From Arthrobacter silviterrae (GTDB lineage Bacteria > Actinomycetota > Actinomycetes > Actinomycetales > Micrococcaceae), in NCBI RefSeq assembly GCF_011045165.1, contig NZ_JAAKZI010000011.1, positions 1 to 64,000 of the forward strand: DNA of 64,000 bases, given 5' to 3'. Shown piece after piece: positions 42,655-51,655 of the stretch. Both the position numbers and the translations under genes were made by a program. Numbering within the stretch: position 1 is the stretch's first letter; the number at the start of each line of letters is the position of its first letter. The notes beneath the pieces are model-generated. The model ran no database searches. It had not been told where the DNA came from and worked only from the letters and a program-made list of their open reading frames with translations.

Positions 42655-43476
42655 GTGAACACCCAAGAGACTTTCCAGGAAACCGACCCGACGGAGCTGG
42701 CGCGCCAGGCTGCCGCCTACATTGCCACGGCCACCGGCGTGGAACAGCACGATCTTGCCCTTGTCCTGGGCTCCGGCTGGGGTGAGGCGGCCGGGCTCAT
42801 CGGCGAGGTGACCGCCACCGTCAGTGCCACGGATGTCCCCGGATTCACGGCCCCCGCCGTGGTGGGCCATGTGGGCACTCTCACCTCGATCCGCACCCCG
42901 GACGGGAAGAATGTGCTGGTTCTCGGCGCCCGGACGCACTTTTACGAGGGCAAGGGCGTGCGGGCCGTGGTCCATGGCGTGCGCACCGCCGCGGCCACCG
43001 GCGCCAAGGCCATTGTGCTGACGAACGGCTGCGGCGGGCTCAACGAGGCTTGGACGCCGGGCACCCCCGTGCTCATCAGCGACCACATCAACCTGACTGC
43101 CACCTCGCCGTTGGAAGGGGCCACCTTCGTTGACCTGACCGACCTCTATTCCCCCCGGCTGCGCGCCGTGGCCCGCGAGGTTGACCCCACGCTGGATGAG
43201 GGCGTCTACGCGCAATTCACCGGGCCCCACTACGAAACCCCCGCCGAGGTCCAATACGCCAAGCGCATCGGGGCCGACCTCGTGGGCATGTCCACGGCGC
43301 TGGAAGCGATTGCCGCACGCGCCGCCGGCATGGAAGTCTTCGGGATCTCGCTGGTGACCAACCTCGCCGCCGGCATCAGCCCCGTCCCGCTCAGCCACGC
43401 CGAGGTAATCGAGGCCGGCCAGGCCGCCGGCCCGCGCATCTCCCGGCTCCTGGCGGACATCATCGCCAAAATGTAG
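42655..43476 (+). CDS. purine nucleoside phosphorylase
   Basis: A 273-residue trimeric-type purine nucleoside phosphorylase, splitting purine nucleosides with phosphate. Characteristic segments are LALVLGSGWGEAAGLI, VLGARTHFYEGKGVRAVVHG, IVLTNGCGGLNEAWTPGTPV, SDHINLTATSPLEG, GVYAQFTGPHYETPAEVQY (substrate Tyr/Glu region) and LVTNLAAGISPVPLSHAEV with the purine-binding Asn. The GTG at 42655 is chosen because it directly follows a -10 element and gives the family length. deoC at 55754 and the phosphohexomutase downstream would handle released sugar phosphates. Confidence 0.93.
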   Translation: MNTQETFQETDPTELARQAAAYIATATGVEQHDLALVLGSGWGEAAGLIGEVTATVSATDVPGFTAPAVVGHVGTLTSIRTPDGKNVLVLGARTHFYEGKGVRAVVHGVRTAAATGAKAIVLTNGCGGLNEAWTPGTPVLISDHINLTATSPLEGATFVDLTDLYSPRLRAVAREVDPTLDEGVYAQFTGPHYETPAEVQYAKRIGADLVGMSTALEAIAARAAGMEVFGISLVTNLAAGISPVPLSHAEVIEAGQAAGPRISRLLADIIAKM

Positions 43477-43483
43477 CGCTTGG

Positions 43484-43535
43484 GTCGCACCCGTTACGAG
43501 GCCTATTCCGTAGCTTTTCGGGTGCACCTCTTTTT
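43484..43535 (+). terminator. terminator after purine nucleoside phosphorylase
   Basis: GCACCCG (43487-43493) pairs with CGGGTGC (43519-43525); TACG/CGTA inside can extend the structure. The stem is followed by ACCTCTTTTTAA. It starts about ten bases after the stop. Confidence 0.55.
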
Positions 43536-43549
43536 AAGCACGACGCCGG

Positions 43550-43860
43550 CTCCCGCCTCCCAGCGCCGCCGCACCTGGCGCTGTGGGGCCGCGTCGGTTC
43601 CTGAAACCGGGGCCAGCCCGCGGCAAATGGGCCCCGTTCACCCAAACCGGGGCCAACCCGCCCGTGTGGTGTATCTTGTCGGGCCGGTCGCGGGGCGGCC
43701 CCGCAGTCGTGGAATCACCTGCGTGGACCCACCGCCCTAGCGGCTTGGCCCCGCCCTCGCCTGTCCCCGCCCGGGCAGGGGGGCACCACCCTCGCTTGGC
43801 CCCCGACCTGGCTCGTCCCGCTCTCCACACGCTGCCAGGCCGCCGCGCCCGTCAAAATTC
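43550..43860. other. C-rich intergenic stretch, no gene seen
   Basis: This part of the 797-bp gap after the phosphorylase holds several GGGGCC/GGCCCC-type stretches, including AAACCGGGGCCA twice (about 43604 and 43645), but no open frame with convincing codon use or start. The long minus-strand frame across it is an artefact of high GC. Confidence 0.5.
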
Positions 43861-44010
43861 CGCCGACTGTACATATCCGGTGGCTGTTCCCACGGCGAGG
43901 CCGCCCGAACCGTACACTCGGCGAACCCGCGGGCGCGCCAGCCCACCAGAACTGTACACTCGGCGCATCCGCGGGCGCGCCAGCCCACCAGAACTGTACA
44001 CTCGGCGAAC
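43859..44010. repeat. TGTACA repeats (F5): hairpin plus 42-bp tandem units
   Basis: CGCCGACTGTACA (43861) and CGTACACTCGGCG (to 43923) form an imperfect hairpin of about 63 bp. It is followed by tandem units with TACACT at 43913, 43955 and 43997, an exact 42-bp period, each containing GGGCGCGCCAGCCCACCAGA. A related hairpin family with the same CGAGTGTACA edge is found at 61308-61490. Confidence 0.85.
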
Positions 44011-44084
44011 CAGCGGCGCGCGAGGCCGTCCGTGAGCGTACCGAGAATGGGGCCAAGCCGCATCGCTTCGTGAAACGTGGTTGC

Positions 44085-44176
44085 GGACTTTTCTGTGGGG
44101 CCAAACTCGAGTCGAGTTGCGCCCCGGGTGCACCGGGGGCACAACTCAGCTTGGGTTCCGCCCCAGCGGGAAGTGA
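44085..44176. repeat. palindromic repeat F4, diverged copy 2
   Basis: GGGGCCAAACTC and GAGTTGCGCCCC, then GGGTGCACCGGGGGC, AACTCAGCTTGGGTT and CCCCAGCGGGAAGTG follow the same order as the copy at 15392-15482. Several substitutions weaken the stem. It lies about 100 bases before the phosphohexomutase gene. Confidence 0.65.
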
Positions 44177-44261
44177 TGGACGGCCGGAACGCCCAGCAGC
44201 ACGGTGCGCGGCACAGGACCACCCCGGGCGCAGCAGATTCCCGGCATGTGCCGTGTGCCGC

Positions 44262-44273
44262 TACATTGGTCTG
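44262..44273 (+). promoter_or_regulatory. leaderless promoter for phosphohexomutase
   Basis: TACATT at 44262-44267 is six bases before the GTG start at 44274, the same geometry as the purine nucleoside phosphorylase promoter. Confidence 0.5.
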
Positions 44274-46202
44274 GTGACCCATTCTCAAGATTCCAGTTCC
44301 GAGTCCGCCGCCGCACTCGAAACAGCAGCCCTTCTTGCCGCCGCAACCCAGTGGGCCCGCCACGATCCCGACCCGGCAACGGCCGCAGACCTGAACCGGC
44401 TGGCCGAACGGGCCGCACAGGATCCGGACGCCGCCGCGGAACTCGCCGACAGCTTTGACGGCAACCTCCAGTTCGGCACCGCCGGGCTCCGCGCCGTGAT
44501 GGGCCCAGGCCCCAACCGGATGAACCGCACCGTGGTCCGCCGGGCAGCAGCGGGGGTGGCCGCGCACCTCCTCGAGCTTGCCAAGGGGTCCCTGAACGCG
44601 CCCGACACCGGCACCTCCTCCCAGCCCGCGTCCGGCTCCCCCGACGCGCCCAACGCCGGCCCCTCCCCGCAATCCGTTCAGCAATCCGCCCCGCAACAAG
44701 CCCCCTACACCCCCCGCGCGGTGGTCGGCTACGACGCCCGCCACCACTCGGAGGCGTTTGCCGAGGACACGGCCGCCATCTTCACGGCGGCCGGAATCGA
44801 GACGTTCCTGCTCCCCGCACCCCTCCCCACCCCCGTGCTGGCATTCGCCGTAAGGCACCTCAACTGCGAAGCCGGCGTCATGGTCACGGCCAGCCACAAC
44901 CCGGCCCGCGACAACGGCTACAAGGTCTACCTGGGCGGGCGCGCCGTGGCCCCGGAGGCCCGCGGCGTGCAGATCGTGGCACCCCACGACGCCCGGATTG
45001 CCGCCCACATCGCGGCAGTTTCCGACACCAAGGAGGCCGGCGACACCTCCAACATCCCCCTCGCCGCGGACGGTTGGACAGCGCTGGACGGCTCCCTCCT
45101 GGACAGCTACAAGTCGGCCGTCGGCGCCTTGGCCGACCCCGCCGGCTACCCCGCACGCACGCTCCGCATAGTCCATACGTCCATGCACGGCGTGGGCCAT
45201 GACACCGCGCTGGCGGTGCTGCACAACGCGGGCTTCACGGACATCCATGCGGTGCCCGAGCAGTCCGCGGCAGACCCGGATTTCCCCACGGTAGCCTTTC
45301 CCAACCCGGAGGAGCCCGGCGCGCTGGACCTGGCCTTCGCCCTCGCCGAAAAGGTCGGGGCGGACGTGGTGCTCGCCAACGATCCCGACGCCGACCGCGC
45401 CGCCGTCGGCCTTCCCGACCCGGCCACCGGCCAGTGGCACAAGCTCCACGGCGACGAGGTGGGTGCCCTGCTGGGCGCGCACATCGCCGCGCGGGGGGGC
45501 CGCGTCGGCGCAGGCCCCGAAGCCGGCCCCGGAACGGGCACGACGCCGGGCACCTCCCAGGTGCCCGTGTTCGCCAATTCGATTGTCTCCAGCAGGCTGC
45601 TGGAGCGCATCGCGACGGCGGCCGGCTACCGGCACGCGCAGACGCTGACCGGATTCAAGTGGATTTCCCGGGTGCCCGGCCTGGCGTTTGGCTACGAAGA
45701 GGCCCTCGGTTACTGCGTGGCGCCGGAGGTGGTGCGGGACAAGGACGGCATGTCCGCCGGGCTGCTCATCGCCGAAATGGCGGCGGGCCTTAAAGCCGTG
45801 GGACGCACACTTCATGACGTCCTGGACGACCTCGCCCTGGCCCACGGACTGCACGCCAGCAGCCAGCTGAGCATCCGCGTGGACGATCTCACCAAGCTGA
45901 AAACCATGATGGCGGCCCTGCGCGCGCAGCCCCCGGCCAGCCTTGGCGGATCGCCCGTCACCTCGTCCACCGACCTCGCCGAGGGCTCCCCGGAGCTGCC
46001 GGCCACGGACGGCCTGCTCTACCTCAGCGCGGACAACACCCGCGTGATCGTGCGCCCCAGCGGCACCGAGCCCAAGCTGAAGTGCTACCTGGAGGTCATC
46101 GTCCCCGTGTCGGACCGGGACGCCCTCGGTGCGGCGCGGACGGAGGCTGCGCGTGCCCTTGAAGCTGTGTCGGCAGACATCAAGGCCGCCCTGGGCCAGT
46201 AG
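44274..46202 (+). CDS. phosphoglucomutase/phosphomannomutase family protein
   Basis: A 642-residue alpha-D-phosphohexomutase, larger than usual through two Pro/Ser/Gly-rich insertions (about 102-142 and 412-424). Core motifs are FGTAGLRAVMGPGPNRMNR, YDARHHSEAFAEDTAA, the phosphoserine loop VMVTASHNPARDNGYKVY, the metal site NDPDADRAAVG, and the sugar- and phosphate-binding FGYEEALGYC and VRPSGTEPKLKCYLE. It interconverts hexose or pentose 1- and 6-/5-phosphates; the group includes PgcA/Pgm2-like enzymes, consistent with a phosphoribose role beside the phosphorylase. The GTG at 44274 follows a -10 element. Confidence 0.93.
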   Translation: MTHSQDSSSESAAALETAALLAAATQWARHDPDPATAADLNRLAERAAQDPDAAAELADSFDGNLQFGTAGLRAVMGPGPNRMNRTVVRRAAAGVAAHLLELAKGSLNAPDTGTSSQPASGSPDAPNAGPSPQSVQQSAPQQAPYTPRAVVGYDARHHSEAFAEDTAAIFTAAGIETFLLPAPLPTPVLAFAVRHLNCEAGVMVTASHNPARDNGYKVYLGGRAVAPEARGVQIVAPHDARIAAHIAAVSDTKEAGDTSNIPLAADGWTALDGSLLDSYKSAVGALADPAGYPARTLRIVHTSMHGVGHDTALAVLHNAGFTDIHAVPEQSAADPDFPTVAFPNPEEPGALDLAFALAEKVGADVVLANDPDADRAAVGLPDPATGQWHKLHGDEVGALLGAHIAARGGRVGAGPEAGPGTGTTPGTSQVPVFANSIVSSRLLERIATAAGYRHAQTLTGFKWISRVPGLAFGYEEALGYCVAPEVVRDKDGMSAGLLIAEMAAGLKAVGRTLHDVLDDLALAHGLHASSQLSIRVDDLTKLKTMMAALRAQPPASLGGSPVTSSTDLAEGSPELPATDGLLYLSADNTRVIVRPSGTEPKLKCYLEVIVPVSDRDALGAARTEAARALEAVSADIKAALGQ

Positions 46203-46391
46203 CGCCGCTCCCGGCCGGGGTGCCGGCAGGGCACGACGGCGGCACGGTCCGGTGTCGTGCCTTGCCGCCAGGCACGACGGCGGCAACGCCCGCCTGCCGC
46301 CGTTGACCGCGGCGGGAACCACTGCCTACGGTTGAAGAAGGCAGTTCGCCGGTTGCGGCCGGTGAAGGACATTTGGGAACGGAGCGCCCCG

Positions 46392-47057
46392 ATGGCACGC
46401 GGCAACAAGCACCAAAATTCCGGCGACCACGCCCTGGAGGCGGCCAGGTACCGGGACGCGCGGGCCGCTGCGGATACGCCCGTCCCGGTGGATGAATACG
46501 CCCAAGCCGCCGGCCGGACGCTCGGAGGCAACGGCGTCGTGCGGGAAACGGCACCGCACGTCTTTCACGAATCGGACGATGTCTGGGAAGTTGCGGACAA
46601 TGCCATTGACGCTGCCATGGCCCGCGGGGAGTTCGACAACCTGGCCTACGCCGGCAAGCCCATCCCCGGCCTGGGCGGCGCCGACGACCCCGACTGGTGG
46701 ATCAAGGGGCTGCTGCGGCGCGAAAACGTCAGCGGGCTCGGGCCCCCGGCGCTGATGCTGCGCACGGAGGATGCGCAACTCGAGGCAACGCTTGATGCCG
46801 AGGGCTCCGAGGCCCGGGTGCGGGCAGTCCTGGAGGACTTCAACGCACGGATCATCGAGGCCCGCCGACAGCTGATGGGCGGGCCGCCCGTGGTCACGCC
46901 GCTGCGGGACATCGACGCCGAGCTCGGCGCGTGGCGGTCCCGGGCCGAGTCCCGGCGGGCCGAAGCCCAGCCCGGCTCCGAGCAGGCCGACTCCGAACCA
47001 CCCGAACCTGGGGCTGCCAAACGCGGCCGTGTCGCGCGGCTTTTCCGGCGGCGATAG
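46392..47057 (+). CDS. DUF1992 (DnaJ-homologue C28-type) protein
   Basis: A 221-residue protein. Residues about 65-135 form the DUF1992 domain: NAIDAAMARGEFDNLAYAGK, PIPGLGGADDPDWWIKGLLR and an RENVSGLGPPALMLR segment. The C-terminal 60 residues are charged and low in complexity, ending in a basic tail (KRGRVARLFRRR). The family is of unknown function and is related to a vertebrate J-domain-associated protein. It precedes the YihY gene on the same strand with a 55-base gap. Confidence 0.85.
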   Translation: MARGNKHQNSGDHALEAARYRDARAAADTPVPVDEYAQAAGRTLGGNGVVRETAPHVFHESDDVWEVADNAIDAAMARGEFDNLAYAGKPIPGLGGADDPDWWIKGLLRRENVSGLGPPALMLRTEDAQLEATLDAEGSEARVRAVLEDFNARIIEARRQLMGGPPVVTPLRDIDAELGAWRSRAESRRAEAQPGSEQADSEPPEPGAAKRGRVARLFRRR

Positions 47058-47112
47058 GGGCACGCGCTAGGGTAAAGCCAGGTCCACAGCCCCCCACGGA
47101 ACGGACGGATGG

Positions 47113-48336
47113 ATGAGCCCGATCGCCTTTTTGAACGGCACCCGGAAGGACGTCGAGCAGGACACTGCCCTGGACAAGGTCGCCGCGCCGGCGCCGGAGG
47201 ATCCGCGCAAGCCCCGCGGGCTGACCCGGCTGCCGGCTCGGTCCTGGAAATACATTTTCCGGCGCGCGGCGGGGAAATTCGGCCAGGACGGCTGCGCCGA
47301 CATCGCGGCGGGCCTGACGTATTACGGCGTTTTCTCCCTGTTTCCGGCGCTACTGGCGCTGGTTTCCATCCTGGGCCTGCTGGGGCAGGCCGAACAGACC
47401 ACCAAGGTGATGCTGGCCCTCGCGGGGCGGCTGAGCGACCAAAAGGTGGTGGATGTCATCAAGGGTCCGGTGGAGCAGCTGGCGTCCTCGCCGGCGGCCG
47501 GGTGGACGTTTGCGCTGGGGCTGGTGGCAGCCCTCTGGACGGCGTCGGGCTACGTGGGCGCGTTCAGCCGGGCCATGAACCGCATCTACGGCACGGATGA
47601 GGGCCGGCCGTTTTGGAAGCTGCGCCCCACGCTGTTGCTCGTCACGCTGGCGGCGGTGCTCATGGCGGCGGCCATTGCCCTCATGCTGGTGGTCTCCGGG
47701 CCCATCGCCCTGGCCGTGGGGGACGCCCTGGGTGTCGGCAACGCTGCCGTGCGGGCCTGGAACATGGCCAAATGGCCCGTGGTTGCCGTCCTGGCCGTGG
47801 CGCTCATTGCCGTCCTGTACTACTTCACGCCGAATGTCAGGCAGCCGCGGTTCCGCTGGATCAGCTTTGGCGCGGCCGTGGCGCTGTTCGCCATGCTGGC
47901 GGCGTCCGCCGGCTTCGGCTTCTACATCAGCAACTTCGACAAGTACAACAAGACCTACGGCACCCTGGCCGGCATGATCATCCTGCTGCTGTGGCTGTGG
48001 ATCCTGAACCTGATGCTGCTGCTCGGCGCCGAACTGGATGTGGAGCTGGAGCGCGGGCGCCAGCTGATGGCCGGCATCAAGGCCGAATCGGAGCTGCAGC
48101 TCCCGCCCCGGGACACGGCCGCGAGCGCCAAAAAGCGTGACAGGGAGCAGCTGTTGGTGGCCGAGGGCCGGTCCCTGCGGCGGGAGGCCGCTCCCGATGC
48201 CGGACCGGCCGCCACCCCGGAACGCCGCGCGCTGTGGTGGACGGCGGGACTCGGCGCCGCCGTGGTGATTGCCGCGGTGGTCCGACGACGGCGGCAGGAG
48301 GCTCCGGCGTCGAGCCTCACCCCAGGCGGCAGCTGA
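47113..48336 (+). CDS. YihY/BrkB-family inner membrane protein
   Basis: A 407-residue YihY/virulence factor BrkB family protein. It has about six membrane segments; family marks include DIAAGLTYYGVFSLFPALLA, ASGYVGAFSRAMNRIYG, RFRWISFGAAVALFAMLAAS and GTLAGMIILLLWLWILNLML with GAELDVELER. The C-terminal cytoplasmic tail is variable, with one further hydrophobic stretch (AAVVIAAVVRRRR). Once taken for an RNase BN, the family is now regarded as a membrane protein of unclear function. A TAGGGT -10 hexamer lies about 40 bases before the ATG. Confidence 0.92.
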   Translation: MSPIAFLNGTRKDVEQDTALDKVAAPAPEDPRKPRGLTRLPARSWKYIFRRAAGKFGQDGCADIAAGLTYYGVFSLFPALLALVSILGLLGQAEQTTKVMLALAGRLSDQKVVDVIKGPVEQLASSPAAGWTFALGLVAALWTASGYVGAFSRAMNRIYGTDEGRPFWKLRPTLLLVTLAAVLMAAAIALMLVVSGPIALAVGDALGVGNAAVRAWNMAKWPVVAVLAVALIAVLYYFTPNVRQPRFRWISFGAAVALFAMLAASAGFGFYISNFDKYNKTYGTLAGMIILLLWLWILNLMLLLGAELDVELERGRQLMAGIKAESELQLPPRDTAASAKKRDREQLLVAEGRSLRREAAPDAGPAATPERRALWWTAGLGAAVVIAAVVRRRRQEAPASSLTPGGS

Positions 48337-48439
48337 GGCCCGGGCGGCAGCCGGGCGGCCGACGGCGGCCGGGCAGCCCAGTGCACAGTTGTGGCGGCCG
48401 CGGGCGCTGAAGGCCGCCAGTGCTGTGCAGTCGGGAGCG

Positions 48440-48826
48440 CTAGACAGCCACCTCGACGGCGTCGCCCACCACGCGCACCGGGTAGGTGCCCAGGCGCAGC
48501 CCCGGATTTCCGAAGCATTCGCCCGTGGACAGGCTGTAAACCTCCTTGTGGAGGGGGGAGGCGATGGTGTGGATGCTGCCCCGCGAACCCACAATCCCGC
48601 GCGCCATGACATTGGCCCGGGTGGCCGGATCCGCGTGGTTGACGGCGAATACGTGCCGCTCCCCCACCCGGAACAGTGCCACCTGGCGGCCCTCAACCAG
48701 CGCCGCCTCGCCCCACGAATCATCCAGCTCGCCAAGCCGGCAGACCCGGTGCCACGCAGCGCCGCTGTGCAGCGTGGCGGAGGATTCCAGGCGGGCTTCC
48801 ATTGACGTTTCCTGCAAAGTTTCCAT
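48440..48826 (-). CDS. nirD: nitrite reductase small subunit
   Basis: A 128-residue Rieske-like NirD protein: WHRVCRLGELDDSWGEAALV, VALFRVGERHVFAVNHADPA, GSRGSIHTIASPLHKEVYSL and GNPGLRLGTYPVRV are typical. As in other NirD proteins the Rieske cluster ligands are lacking (no C-x-H/C-x2-H pair), so it serves as a structural partner of NirB. Unusually it is divergent from nirB rather than downstream of it; the 222-base gap must hold both promoters. The ATG is at 48826. Confidence 0.93.
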   Translation of the reverse strand: METLQETSMEARLESSATLHSGAAWHRVCRLGELDDSWGEAALVEGRQVALFRVGERHVFAVNHADPATRANVMARGIVGSRGSIHTIASPLHKEVYSLSTGECFGNPGLRLGTYPVRVVGDAVEVAV

Positions 48827-48975
48827 GGGATTCCTTTTCTGCGTAGAAGCCAAAACCACTGTAAAAAAAACACTATTCACGCCGTGTTTCCCGCAGCCGC
48901 CCCGCACATGACAAACAGGTAAACCTTCCTTAACCGCCGGCGCCCCATTCGGCGTGAGGTGAAAGTTAACGCGCC

Positions 48976-48991
48976 GAAACATAAGCGAAAC
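48976..48991. promoter_or_regulatory. possible GlnR site between nirD and nirB
   Basis: GAAAC-ATAAGC-GAAAC gives the GAAAC-N6-GAAAC and AC-N9-AC spacing described for actinobacterial GlnR boxes, and is preceded by GTTAAC five bases upstream. It lies about 60 bases before the nirB ATG. Nitrogen control of nirBD is known in related bacteria; binding here is inferred. Confidence 0.4.
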
Positions 48992-49048
48992 GACGGGGCA
49001 ACCCCGGTTCCCTAGCCTTGAATCACACCTTATGGAAAGGGCTGGCCC

Positions 49049-51655
49049 ATGAACCTGCAACCCGAAAACGGACGCCAATCCCGCCGCGTGGTGGTGGTCG
49101 GCGGAGGCCCCGCGGCCCACCGCTTCGCCGAGGCCATGCACGCCCGCGGCCTGGACGGCTGGACCCTGACGGTCCTGGCCGAGGAGCTCCACGCCCCCTA
49201 CGACCGCGTTGCACTCAGCCGTGCACTGACCGAAACGGACGCGGACCTGACGCTCGGAAGCCCCGCATTGTGGGACGGCGTGGAGCTGGTCAGCGGCGCC
49301 CGCGCCGTCAAAATCAACCCCGCCGCGCGGACAGTCACCACCACCTCCGCCCAGGGCGACTGCACCCTCACGTACGACGAACTGGTCCTCGCCACGGGTT
49401 CCGACGCGGCCCGCCCGCCCATCCCCGGCAGCGAAAACAGCCACGTCTACCGCACCCTGGAGGACATCCGGATCCTCAAAAGCGAGGTGGCCCGCCTTGC
49501 CGCAGCCCTCGGAAGGCCCGTCAAAACTGCAGTCATCGGCGGCGGCCTGCTGGGCCTGGAGGCCGCCGCCGGGCTCATGAAGCTCGGCGCGGACGCCACC
49601 GTCATCAACGGCAGCGGCTGGCTCATGAACGCCCAGCTGGACGAGGGCTCCGGGCAGGCGCTGGGCCGCCTGGCCGCTGCCAAGGGCATCCGCGCCACCA
49701 CCGGCAGCTACCCCGAGGCGATAGAGATGGACGACGCCGGCCAGGTCACCGGGGTGCGCCTGGCCAGTGGCGCCGTGGTCGCCGCCGAGCTGGTGGTGTC
49801 CGCCGTGGGCGTGCGGCCCCGCGACGAACTGGCCCGGGACGCACGCGGGAATGCCGCCCACGGCCTCACCCTGGGCCCGCGCGGCGGCGTGGAAATTGAC
49901 GCGGCCTGCGCCACCGGCGTCCCCGGCATCTGGGCCATCGGCGAGGTGGCCAGCTTCGGCGGCGCCTGCATGGGACTGGTGGCCCCCGCCAACACCATGG
50001 CGGAAATCGTGGCGGACCGGCTACACGGCGGCACCGCAACGTTTCCCGGCTTTGACACCGCCACCAAGCTCAAGCTCTCCGGCGTGGACGTGGCCAGCTT
50101 TGGCGACGCGTTCGCGCAAACGCAGGACAGCCTGGAAGTGGTCTATGCGGACCCCGCCCGCGGCGTCTACCAAAAAATCGTCACAAGCCCGGATGCGAAA
50201 ACCCTGCTGGGCGGCATCTTCGTGGGCGACGCAACGCCCTACACCAGCCTGCGCCCGTTGCTGGGCCGGGAGCTGCCTGCCGAGCCGGGGGCGTTCCTGT
50301 CGGCGGCCGGCGGGGGCGAGGCGCCCGGCGTCGAACTTCCCGACGACGCCATCCTGTGCTCCTGCAACAACGTCTCCGCCGGCAGCATCCGGGACGCCGT
50401 CAACGGCTGCGGCAGCTGCGACGGGGCCGAACCGGTCCGGGACCTGCCCGGGCTGAAGGCCTGCACGCGCGCCGGCACCCAGTGCGGCTCCTGCGTGCCG
50501 CTGCTGAAAAAGCTCATGGAGGCCGAACTCGCCAAGTCCGGGATCGCCGTCTCCAAGGCCCTGTGCGAGCACTTCGCGATGACCCGGGCGGAACTTTTCG
50601 AGGCCGTGGGCGCGCTGGAACTGCGTAGCTTCCCGGCCATCCTGGCCCGGTTTGGCGCCGACGAGACCGCCAGGACGGGCCGCGGCTGCGATATCTGCAA
50701 GCCCACCGTGGCCTCGATCCTGGCCAGCCAGCACAGCGAATACGTGCTCGACGCCGGCCGTGGCACCCTGCAGGACACCAACGACCGCGCGCTGGCCAAC
50801 ATGCAAAAGGACGGCAGCTACTCCGTGGTCCCGCGCATTCCGGGCGGCGAAATCACGCCGGAGAAACTGGCCGTGATTGCCGCCGTCGCCCAGCAGTACG
50901 GCCTCTACACGAAGATCACCGGTGGGCAGCGGATCGACCTGTTCGGCGCCCGGCTGGAACAGCTGCCGGCCATCTGGAAGGTCCTGATCGACGCCGGCAT
51001 GGAGTCCGGGCAGGCCTACGGGAAGTCGCTGCGCACCGTGAAATCGTGCGTGGGCTCCACCTGGTGCCGCTTCGGCGTGCAGGACTCGGTGGGCATGGCC
51101 ATCGCGCTGGAACTGCGCTACCGGGGCCTGCGCAGCCCGCACAAGATCAAGCTGGGCGTCTCCGGCTGCGCCCGCGAATGCGCCGAGGCCCGCGGCAAGG
51201 ACGTGGGCGTGATCGCCACCGCTGACGGCTGGAACCTGTACGTGGGCGGCAACGGCGGCGCCACCCCGGCCCACGCGCAGCTGCTCGCCAAGGACCTCGA
51301 CGATGCCACGCTCATCAGCTACATCGACCGCTATCTCATGTACTACATCCGCACCGCCGACAGGCTCCAGCGCACCGCCCGCTGGCAGGAAGAGCTCGAC
51401 GGCGGCCTGGCGCACGTGGTGGACGTGGTGGTGAACGACTCCCTGGGCATCGCCGCGGACCTCGAGGCGGCCATGGCGCTGCACGTGGAGAACTATGAGG
51501 ACGAATGGGCCGCCACCCTGGCCGACCCCGAACGGCTCCGGCGGTTCCGGCCCTTCATCAACGCCCCCGATGCGGCCGACGACGGCATCACGTTTGTGCC
51601 CGAACGCGGCCAGATCCGCCCCGCAACCGAGCAGGAAAAGGCAGGAACACCATGA
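49049..51655 (+). CDS. nirB: nitrite reductase (NADH) large subunit
   Basis: An 868-residue siroheme nitrite reductase reducing nitrite to ammonium. Order of domains: FAD/NAD module (VVVVGGGPAAHRFAEAMHAR, AVIGGGLLGLEAAAGLMKLG, IWAIGEVASFGGACMG), BFD [2Fe-2S] domain (ILCSCNNVSAGSIRDAVNGC ... TQCGSC), then the nitrite/sulfite reductase halves. The siroheme/Fe4S4 cysteines are in SCVGSTWCRFG and GVSGCARECAEARGKD. The length is standard. Downstream, the siroheme methyltransferase gene overlaps its stop, so cofactor synthesis is coupled to enzyme production. Confidence 0.96.
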   Translation: MNLQPENGRQSRRVVVVGGGPAAHRFAEAMHARGLDGWTLTVLAEELHAPYDRVALSRALTETDADLTLGSPALWDGVELVSGARAVKINPAARTVTTTSAQGDCTLTYDELVLATGSDAARPPIPGSENSHVYRTLEDIRILKSEVARLAAALGRPVKTAVIGGGLLGLEAAAGLMKLGADATVINGSGWLMNAQLDEGSGQALGRLAAAKGIRATTGSYPEAIEMDDAGQVTGVRLASGAVVAAELVVSAVGVRPRDELARDARGNAAHGLTLGPRGGVEIDAACATGVPGIWAIGEVASFGGACMGLVAPANTMAEIVADRLHGGTATFPGFDTATKLKLSGVDVASFGDAFAQTQDSLEVVYADPARGVYQKIVTSPDAKTLLGGIFVGDATPYTSLRPLLGRELPAEPGAFLSAAGGGEAPGVELPDDAILCSCNNVSAGSIRDAVNGCGSCDGAEPVRDLPGLKACTRAGTQCGSCVPLLKKLMEAELAKSGIAVSKALCEHFAMTRAELFEAVGALELRSFPAILARFGADETARTGRGCDICKPTVASILASQHSEYVLDAGRGTLQDTNDRALANMQKDGSYSVVPRIPGGEITPEKLAVIAAVAQQYGLYTKITGGQRIDLFGARLEQLPAIWKVLIDAGMESGQAYGKSLRTVKSCVGSTWCRFGVQDSVGMAIALELRYRGLRSPHKIKLGVSGCARECAEARGKDVGVIATADGWNLYVGGNGGATPAHAQLLAKDLDDATLISYIDRYLMYYIRTADRLQRTARWQEELDGGLAHVVDVVVNDSLGIAADLEAAMALHVENYEDEWAATLADPERLRRFRPFINAPDAADDGITFVPERGQIRPATEQEKAGTP

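Noticed and set aside
43737-46322. Minus-strand frame of more than 800 codons across the repeats and phosphohexomutase
   Set aside because: It reads through the 42-bp tandem repeats as repeated CTVLVGWRAR-like text and is antisense to a conserved enzyme; no start context or domain.
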